Positions 56,497 through 64,000 of a DNA stretch of 64,000 nt are shown piece by piece. How positions within the stretch are numbered: the stretch's first letter is position 1; the number at the start of each line of letters is the position of its first letter. The notes beneath the pieces are model-generated. The model ran no database searches. It was given only the letters and a program-made list of their open reading frames with translations, and was not told where the DNA came from. A program made the translations under genes and the position numbers. Source of the stretch: Mycogone perniciosa (taxonomy: Eukaryota; Ascomycota; Sordariomycetes; Hypocreales; Hypocreaceae). The stretch is taken from contig JAOALB010000076.1 in NCBI GenBank assembly GCA_025331125.1, positions 62,001 through 126,000 of the forward strand. The letters run 5' to 3'.

Positions 56497-59375
56497 TCAC
56501 ATACCTAACCAGAATAGAAAACCTCCAAAGCCCACGTTTATCAACAAATGTTGCCCCAGACTCCACACCATACAGTAGAGGTATTTGGGAGAAAACACTG
56601 TCCAGATGAACAAATGAGTCCTCAGCATTGTGCACGCAATCATAATGAAGGCAACACTGGCTGCCGTAAACACCGTCAATAGAATCAAATGGCACCTAAA
56701 CGCCTCGGTCTGGCCTTGCCGGTACTTTTGCAGGAGAAGTTGATTCGTCGCTGTGGTCCAGAAGATGGGGCCGGCCCAGTTGCTGACGAGGGTGAGGAAG
56801 CCCACGGCGAAAACGTTGAAGCCGCTAATGCCGTTGTATGCGCTGGAGAGGTCGACGGATGAGATGGCGTTAGAGCCTCCAAAGGCAAAGAAGGTTGTGT
56901 ATTGAAGGAGGATGGAAGAGGTAGTGATCTCGGCGACCGAGAGTTTGGCTGATTGAAGTAGATGGAATAAGATATTGGAAAGAAGGAATATGGGGATATT
57001 GGTAGCTCGGGACTGCGTCATAGCCAGTATGGTATACAAATCATGCAAAAGTTGGACTGATCAATGGTGACAAGTATTAGCTTTATGCTAATAACTGAAG
57101 AGACTCAAGGTGTTGCAAAACTGACCTGATGACATAGTACCTCGAATTCCCCCTGTCTTTGCCTGGTAGATCGCATAACCTGACAATATGGTGAGAAGCC
57201 CAAAGACAATCCTCACCCTCGTGATAAGTGACTGGCCCGGGAACATGTCGAGCAGGATACGGGCGAAGCCAATGACAAGCTCTGGAGCATCCTCTGCTGT
57301 AAAGGCCAGTTTGAAACTGAATGCTGCGGAGATTAGAACTGAAACTAGAGATGTAACTAGAATAAATGGGAGACTCGAGAGATTTGGGAGAATCTGGAAA
57401 GACGCGAAGATATACGCCAAGCTAATGAGAAGCCAGAGGAGCTGGGGGTAGGGGATGAGGAAACGCTTGACAATATCCGACTCTCCTGCAAACTTTTGAC
57501 CGGTTTGGTTCCAGCCTCGAATAAGTCTGAGGGCACCGAGAGCCACTAGGTACTTGATGCCAGTCGTGAAATGGGGGGTTCTGAGAAGAATTAGTTTCAC
57601 GAGACCAAGCATGAAGGTGGACCGATAACCCTCTTACCTTCGCAACTCTCGCGTACCAATATACGCAAGCCACAACGTGGTTGACCAGTACCAGAAGTGT
57701 TGCTCCTCTTCAACATAACTGCTCGCAAACATCATCGACCCATAGGAAATCGTGATCAATATCAATACCATTGGTATCCCTATTTGACGAATTTGCAATC
57801 CCAGGCTTGCTGAAATAGCAATCACAGTGGCAATCGATAGGCCCTGACCCAGAAACAGTCTTGGCATATCATAGTTGGATGCCATGCTACTCATTAGATC
57901 CTGCGCTTTCCGAATCCACGATGATGTAGCCGATATCCATGCTTGATCAAGCTCGTCAGCAGAGGCTATGGAAGTTGCCTGTTGGTTAATTTTGCGCCAG
58001 CCACATGCCAGCTCATTCACATCAGTTGCTTCTAAAGTACAGGGATCAACAGCAGCTTGAGACTCAAAGAGGTCACTACCGAATGCCGCGGTGACAATGT
58101 TCAGAATTTGCCTGGCGTTGCGGATGAGAATCTGAACCTTGTCACTGGAGCCGGACCAGAAAGGTAGAAACTCTGGGATGAATGCACCAAGGTTGTTTTT
58201 TGATATCGGGAAGCCTAGTAGTGCGGCGAGAGTTGGCGAGATATCCGATTGCTCAACCATTGAATAGTAGTCAAATTCATTCTTGGGCTGTGTAGGGGCT
58301 GAGAACTTAGGCGAAATGGCTCTCAATTTCGGCGAGATGAACAAAAGGGCTGGTGAGGTTTCCCCAGGGGAAGAGGCTCCGTGGTTTCCGGCGTCGTTCA
58401 TGCCATGGTCGCCGCAAAGGACAAGAAGTGTTGATCCTAGTTGGTCCTTCGATTCTAAAGCCTCAAAGACCTGCTGGATGATACCATCCATTTCGCGTTG
58501 CTTCCCGTGCATGTGAGTGCTGCGTGGGCCCGACTTATGTCCGATATGATCAAGGCCAAGGTAGTGAAGTACCATTAAGCTCCAGTCGTTATTCTCAAGC
58601 TCGCCAGTAATATGCCGAGTCACGTTGTTGTCCACTTCAGTAAAGTCCTTGAAGGCAGGGATCAGTTCAGATATCCAATACCAAAAGATGCAGGGCAGGT
58701 GCATACTGCAACAAAAAAGCTAGAAGTTCCATCATGGCGGTCGAAGGTCTCGGGGAATAACTTGAGCCATGTGTCATCGCCATACATTAGTAACTTGCCC
58801 ATGTTCTTAGCCTTAAGCTGAGCCAGCCAGGTGTCTTGCACGGCGAGTGTTGAAGATGTATCAGCCTCGTTAATGTTGAGAATGAGATCAACAAAGGATG
58901 GGATGGAGCCCGTCGTAATGGATTTGATTCTCGGCATTGTTACGGTGGGAGATCTCGCATTAGCTGTAAAGGGTATGGCACTGCCATCTCGAATAAGGCT
59001 GGAATATAATTGTGAGAAATGCCCCCAAAGTAGTCTAAGACTCAACCACCCACCGTTGAGTATATTGAAACCCGGATTTTTCGGCGTATACAAAGTCACT
59101 ATGACCCAAGTTGGTTAGGCGACTATCAATCTATCACGTTGTGTAACGAGTTCACAATACCTTCGTAATGCATCGACCACCATGAAGACCAGTCTGTCAA
59201 ATGGAGCGCTTGGCGGTGGACCATACTCGAGAGGCTCATATTCAGCTAGCCCGGGCAAAAAAGGCTTGTACGGGAAGAAGCCAGTTGCGAACGCGATGAT
59301 GGATAAGGGTATTAGGATATTGGCTGCAGTGAGCAGCAATATGTCCACGAACGATCCATTTTTTGAGGCCACCAT
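56497..59375 (-). CDS. las21: GPI-anchor ethanolamine-phosphate transferase Las21/Gpi7
   Basis: ER membrane enzyme that adds ethanolamine phosphate to the second mannose of GPI anchors. Six exons: 59375-59161, 59098-59054, 58998-58707, 58647-57638, 57580-57126 and 57056-56497 (858 aa). An N-terminal membrane helix (about 8-35) precedes the alkaline-phosphatase-like lumenal domain: FMVVDALRSDFVY (metal and nucleophile region), NARSPTVTMPRIKSITTGSIPSF, MYGDDTWLKLFP, YLGLDHIGHKSGP and LCGDHGMNDAGNHG. From about residue 440, ten or so membrane helices follow. The 45-nt second exon is needed to restore DFVYAEKSGFQYTQ. All phases close and the end (SLGQHLLINVGFGGFLFWLGM) matches the family. Confidence 0.94.
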
Positions 59376-59822
59376 GTTCTAAACGAAGGAATGAACCAGG
59401 GAACGAATGAAAAGAAAAAGAGGTCTAAAGAGGTAATCTTATTTCAATTGAAGTTCCATCAGAGTAATAACCGCTGAAATCCATATGGAGAAACGCATAG
59501 AAAGATGAACACTGAGGCTCCTTTTCATCAGCCTTGTTGTAGTTAAACTAGGGAGCATGATGAGGTAAGGGAAAGTGATTGGCCCGCCGATTAATAGTGG
59601 TGGTTCCCCCCCCCAAAAAAAAGCTGCGCCACATGAATCCGCCAAGCCAAAGCATTTCAGTGCCAAGAGTTGGGTTTCATTATCGTGGGTATCGTCAATT
59701 CAGACTCCAGAGCTCAATATGCAAATAAATACTCCAATAAATGCGGAGAAAGAAGAGAGAGGGACCAGCAAGGAAATAAAAGAAGCCCTTAATAAGACAA
59801 GACACTGCCAGGTTTTGCGCTC
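59376..59822. other. Intergenic region upstream of las21
   Basis: About 450 bases between the las21 start and the stop of the DUF2423 gene, both on the minus strand. It holds the las21 promoter and a C9-A8 homopolymer junction at about 59606-59622. Nothing else recognised. Confidence 0.5.
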
Positions 59823-60331
59823 TCATTTCCCGGCCTTCTTCTTCTTGGAGGCTACTCTGTCGCTGTATTTTGTAAAGGCAATGCCGGATTTCTTCTGCTT
59901 CCTCTTGTCAATGCGCTTCCTGTCGATTCGAGGTTTCGAGGATTTCGCTGATAAGTCGACTTCCATGGCTATACGGGAAGACCATATTAGTGTCCAGTTC
60001 GAGATTGGGGTCAAGCGCAAACCTACCTGTTTCGTCTGCAGCAACTTCATCTTCCTTTTCTCGTTCGGTGGCGTTGTCATTGACTGCCAGTTCGGGTCAG
60101 GAAAAGGAGCACATTTCCTCATCTCCTCAAATATCGTTGACATGCAAAGGAATTGCGATACTACTTACCATCCATGTTCACATCTGAGGACGTGGGTTTG
60201 GACTGTTTCGCCAACTCTAATAGTTTTGCTGAAAGACGCTCTTGCCGGGCAGTCTCGCTCGGTCCAAAAATGGATGAGGCCTTGCGCCGGTTGTTCTCCT
60301 TCTTAGTACTCGATCTAGAGCTCTTCGCCAT
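59823..60331 (-). CDS. Small basic DUF2423 protein (YBL028C-like), probably nucleolar
   Basis: Three exons, 60331-60169, 60083-60027 and 59968-59823, encode 121 aa. The N-terminus MAKSSRSSTKKENNRR, followed by FGPSETARQERLSAKLLELA, is the DUF2423 signature shared with yeast YBL028C, a small protein linked to ribosome biogenesis. The central exon adds an acidic stretch (TEREKEDEVAADET). The last exon is very basic (KPRIDRKRIDKRKQKKSG, FTKYSDRVASKKKKAGK), as expected for an RNA- or ribosome-associated protein. Splicing is supported by GTAAGT and GTAGGT donors and by the acidic-to-basic order typical of the family. Confidence 0.85.
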
Positions 60332-61082
60332 GATGTCGGTATTTCTCGTCCACCTTTGTTGGTTGCAGATCCAGAGGTTGTTCGGTATTACAAGAGTAGT
60401 AGTAGTAGTAGTAGATAGCCAGGTGCGGTTATGCGATACGAGAGGAAAGAAAAGTTGCGATTCGATAGCAGCGGGGCAGATTGCGATAAGCTTGTGGCGC
60501 TTCGACGACAATGTGGGTCTGAGCTGTGGCTGACACCAGCATTAGCGTCCTGAATTCTGCCAGCTGCCGCCGCCTGCTGTGTATCAGGCACTAATTACGG
60601 AGTACAGTCCAATAACGGCTGATCAATGCATTGACTTGTAGAACGACGTCGCCCCAGGCAGATGGTGAGGCGACGAGGACGCGGTCGAGGAGAGTAAATG
60701 GGGAAAAAAGCCTTCTGTTAGATTGGCCTGCCAAGTTAAAGCGACGATTTCCAATCTGCCAGTACCTTTTCCCCCAAATTTTTGGCAGCTTCACATTCCC
60801 CAGCCGTCGCCCCGATATCGATAATCACACTCTGCCTCGAACATCTTCACTCACACCACCGCCGCGTTACACAAAGATTTTGCGGTTTACACACCCGCTT
60901 TCACGACCTGCGCCTCAGCTTCAGATTCACTCTCAGTTTCAGAAGCTCCCTAGCTACATCGTGTTTCCTCCGCTACTGCTACCTGCTACCTGCCGCGCCG
61001 TCCGCATCATCTCTCTGCCTTTCATGCCTCTGCGAGGCTCCCCTCGACAAGCTGCCACCAGCCCCTGCCTTGCAAGCTAACC
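60332..61082. other. Divergent promoter region between the DUF2423 and SUMO-ligase genes
   Basis: About 750 bases. It contains an AGT microsatellite (60393-60412), one dispersed 9-mer copy (60596-60604) and a pyrimidine-rich leader before the SUMO-ligase ATG. No gene recognised. Confidence 0.55.
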
Positions 61083-63025
61083 ATGGCATCTTCACAAACA
61101 CCTTCGCTCACGCGGCAGGAGGCGAATGCGCTGCTAAGACAAGTCCAGGGCAACCAGCTATTCAATCGCCAGCTCTCTTCCATCTGCCAGGTGAATGGCC
61201 TCAAGAGCACCGGCGTCAAGGCTGAGCTTCAGCGGCGCATTGCTGACCGTACGTGACTCTTCTATCTTATTGCATCGCCTTACGGTCCCCTGCTGTGCTA
61301 ACCCTGCTTCCGTCTGTTTTAGTTATCGAAGAGACATTCTCCCAGAATGACGCATCGCGATTCCACCAGGTCCGCCAGAGCATCGTCAACGCATTTGCGC
61401 AGCGCTCCAGTCCCTCTAAACCCGCCTCATCACGGAGTAACAGCTCTATCGCACAGCCCTCTCCCCTGTCTACACCCCTCCCGGCATCGATGTCGTCGTA
61501 CAACAGGGGAGCCTATAGCATCCAACGAGACTTCGCCCCCAACGGACAGCGACAAGGCGACCACTATGGCTCCACGATACCGGGTATGTCCTTTAAACCG
61601 AGCCCTTTCTATCGGATTGAGGCTTCCATCGGCCCCCTACGCACCTGCGAAGGCAAGTAGTCCAAGCACCTATATACCTTCCCGGCCGAGGTCATATCTG
61701 ACTTACTCTGTCGTCCAGCCATGGCGCAGCATAGGAACTCTGTCACTATTCACATAAGACTCGGCGAGCATCAAGTTCTCTAGCGGTGCCTCGATGACAG
61801 GTCCTACAAGGTCATGGTATTTTGCGCTAGTGACAACACTGGCATCCAAGATGTTGCATTCCCTCACCAATCTGAGCTCAAGGTGAACGGTGATGAGATC
61901 AAGGCGAGTTTACGCGGTTTAAAGAATAAACCAGGCTCTACGAGGCCAGTCGATATCACAAATTCCCTTCGTCTGAGATCGAATTATACGAATACTGTCC
62001 TCTTTACATATGCGTTGACGAACAAGGCAGGTGGCCATCACGTCAGGAATCCCCCGCCAATATCTGCTTTGGCATCCCCCCTCCTGGGCATTTATGCTAA
62101 CCTCTCCTGGGTTTGCAGAAGTTCTACCTCATTATCAATCTTTGCAAGACGACAGCGGTTTCTGAGTTGGTTTCAACGGTGTCTACTCGCAGAAAAATAC
62201 CCAAGGAGTCGGTAGTAGCAGAATGTAAGTATCAAGCCCCCTGGCATTCCTTATTCGTGGGCGTTAACACATGACAGTAAACAAGAAAGCACAAGACCCA
62301 GATGTTGTGGCGACATCTCAAGTCTTATCTCTAAAATGCCCTCTGTCCTACATGAGATTGGAAGCGCCTTGTCGGAGTTTGAGCTGCACACATATCCAAT
62401 GCTTTGATGCAACGTCATATCTGCAGCTTCAAGAACAGGGACCACAATGGCTCTGTCCGATCTGCAACAAGCCAGCGCCATTTGAGCAACTGGCAATAGA
62501 CGAGTGAGTTTTAATTCCAACACCAATGCGGTCCCTTGTTTTTGATCTTGCGACTGATTGTTTGATTGATTGATGTTCAGATACGTCAGAGATATCCTTG
62601 AGAAGACCCCTAAGAGCTTGGAGACGGTCACAATCGAGCCTAATGGGCGGTGGTCGACCAAAACCTTCCAGGAGGAAACGTCGTTCATTCCAAATGGAGC
62701 ATCGATCGGAGTCGATGACGACGACTTGGAAATATCTGAGATCAACACCATTGGTGGGCATCTTCTAGAGACGCCCAACAACCCGACACCATGCGTCAGT
62801 ACGCCTGATTCAGGTGGTAGGGACAGCTCATCTGGGGTGACACGAAGTTGCCCCCCAAACAGCGCCAAGCGTCCGGCACCAGCAGTGATAGACTTGACCT
62901 TATCATCCGACGATGAGGAGCCGATTCAACGTCCAAACAAGCGACAGAATACGACAACGAACGGATATCGCGGGCCGTCGAGCCTAGGATTCTTAAGCGA
63001 GTCCCCTGGTAATTACCCTACTTAG
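61083..63025 (+). pseudogene. Siz/PIAS-type SUMO E3 ligase with in-frame stop codon
   Basis: Would promote SUMO transfer to chromatin proteins. Exons: 61083-61248, 61323-61652, 61719-62041, 62119-62224, 62278-62503 and 62581-63025, totalling 532 codons including the final stop. Order: SAP-like domain (about 8-56, LLRQVQGNQLFNRQLSSIC), PINIT domain (about 145-300, FKPSPFY, MVFCASDNTGIQDVAFPHQSELKVNG), SP-RING (about 335-385, CPLSYMRLEAPCRS, CTHIQCFDATSYLQLQEQG, WLCPICNKPAPFE) and a SUMO-interacting motif (VIDLTLSSDDEE). Intron 2 needs a GC donor (AAG|GCAAGT). Codon 187 (61781-61783) is TAG in the middle of PINIT, although the frame on both sides is intact. It may be a base-call error, a recent inactivation or recoding; the rest shows no decay. 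Confidence 0.8.
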
Positions 63026-63883
63026 GCGGGCTCCACCAACCGTCGTGATAGCTACAGACTGCCCGGTTGGTTTTGGTCAAGGATTGGTAGGATGGTTTCA
63101 GTGTATAGGAGAGATGGAACTTATTTCGGTCAGCAAAGGCGTTCTAGGCGATAGGCAAAAAGGATGATTCCCCTGGTGTCGGTTCAGTGCTAGCATGCGG
63201 TTTTGGGGAGTAAGGGTTTATCAGGGGCAAAAGCTTGCCTTCCTTTGCTATGCTACTATTAAAGGATTATTCGGGGCCTGGATAGCCGGGGCATATTGAC
63301 ACAACATCTGGACATGGTGCTACCTACCAGGCGCAGGCATGGTCTCAAGCATTGCATATATGCTAGATATATGTCTGTATCATGGTTCAATTGGATTCAT
63401 AGCTGGACATACAACGCCCTTCATCAGTCTCCCTCACCATGACACCCCTGTGACCTGTGCAACCGTTCACTCTCTTAAATGGTAAAATGCGATGCAGACC
63501 CGGTATTGTATAACAAAACACTGGTGTACATAGATGAGAGCTGAATCATTCTCATGGTGTATGTTTGACGTGGTTGGTGCAGGAAGTATCGAAATCGGGA
63601 CCCCACGTTTGCCAAGCTAGGAGCCTTAACCCGGGATAATCCTCAACCTCCGACCGCTCGCTCTTGGATCCTCCATAATATCCCGACTCAGCGCCAACCA
63701 CTCTCAGCAAAGACAGACGTTATTCCAAACAAGTAGAAAACGTCCAATTCCTGCTACGACCAAGCTCGATCTACTTGTCGCACGCCAGCTTTCGTCCGCC
63801 TAATCCTATTCAGAGGGGCCTCCGTCCACATCCTCCTCCTTCGTCCCTCCGCATCTCTGTCCTCCGGGCACCTCGCCTTTACC
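63026..63883. other. Intergenic region upstream of trs33
   Basis: About 860 bases with the 3' end of the SUMO-ligase gene and the trs33 promoter. The last 150 bases are C/T-rich. No other gene and no 9-mer copy seen. Confidence 0.5.
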
Positions 63884-64000
63884 ATGTCTTTTTCTCCGAC
63901 AATGCCTCCATACAACTCTACCGACCCTTCCGCCACATTCCTCAGCTCCTCATGTCTCGACTTCCTCCTCATTGAACTCGTCCCGCTCGCCCACCGCGTC
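63884..64000 (+). CDS. trs33: TRAPP subunit Trs33 (Bet3 family), N-terminal part only
   Basis: The first 39 codons are in the window and the gene runs off its end. The sequence MSFSPTMPPYNSTDPSATF, followed by SSSCLDFLLIELVPLAHRV, matches the start of Trs33/TRAPPC6 proteins, whose first helix carries the (C/S)LDxLLIELVP signature. Trs33 is a core subunit of TRAPP complexes, which act as Rab exchange factors in ER-Golgi and Golgi traffic. No intron is seen before the window ends. Confidence 0.82.
   Translation, partial: MSFSPTMPPYNSTDPSATFLSSSCLDFLLIELVPLAHRV

Noticed and set aside
61739..61783. A 45-nt intron ending at the in-frame TAG of the SUMO ligase
   Set aside because: It keeps the frame, but the donor (GTCACT) is poor, the branch site is unclear and it would delete a conserved PINIT strand.

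Overview
This is nuclear DNA of a filamentous ascomycete. The coding genes carry many short introns (mostly 49-90 nt) with GT...AG borders and CTAAC/CTGAC-type branch sites. The proteins are typical Pezizomycotina housekeeping products. The wording of several conserved proteins (Pob3, Itc1, the Siz/PIAS ligase, Sur2) reminds me most of Sordariomycetes, probably Hypocreales; that placement rests on memory of homologues, not on a search. Coding exons make up about 35 kb of the 64 kb.

Layout. 0-3.4 kb: Itc1/Acf1-like subunit of an ISWI remodeller (+). 4.7-6.0 kb: secreted subtilisin-like protease (+). 7.0-7.9 kb: Gtt1-like glutathione S-transferase (+). 8.4-10.9 kb: mitochondrial PPR protein (+). 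11.1-12.3 kb: kinetochore protein Mis12/Mtw1 (-). 12.8-14.1 kb: proline-rich protein (+). 14.4-15.2 kb: TCTP (-). 16.7-17.9 kb: sphingolipid C4-hydroxylase Sur2 (+). 17.9-23.2 kb: gene-poor, ending in a long ATG-free leader. 23.2-25.5 kb: protein with an AMPK-type glycogen-binding module (+). 26.5-29.1 kb: Swc2/Vps72 (-). 29.7-31.7 kb: Atg15 lipase (-). 32.4-34.4 kb: FACT subunit Pob3 (+). 35.5-38.0 kb: large unknown Ser/Pro-rich protein (-). 38-46 kb: an 8-kb gene desert. 46.0-48.2 kb: NIPA-type magnesium transporter (-). 48.7-49.9 kb: unknown protein (+). 50.6-52.8 kb: Nop4 (-). 53.2-56.3 kb: condensin subunit Ycg1/Cnd3 (+). 56.5-59.4 kb: Las21/Gpi7 (-). 59.8-60.3 kb: small basic DUF2423 protein (-). 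61.1-63.0 kb: Siz/PIAS SUMO ligase with an in-frame stop codon (+). 63.9 kb to the end: start of TRAPP subunit Trs33 (+).

The genes do not form a pathway cluster. Many act on chromatin or chromosomes (Itc1, Mis12, Swc2, Pob3, Ycg1, the SUMO ligase), but they lie among unrelated genes and this may be chance.

The most unusual feature is in the non-coding DNA. The 9-mer TACGGAGTA, in either orientation, occurs at least 32 times by my reading, against about 0.5 expected by chance. Every copy lies outside coding exons. Copies often overlap or form perfect palindromes and hairpins, and they concentrate in the two gene-poor stretches and in one unusually long intron. Other points worth a check are a start codon that forms an exon by itself, a GC-AG intron plus an in-frame TAG in the SUMO ligase, and a protease lacking the usual oxyanion-hole asparagine. 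I see no tRNA or rRNA gene, no intact transposon and no secondary-metabolite cluster.
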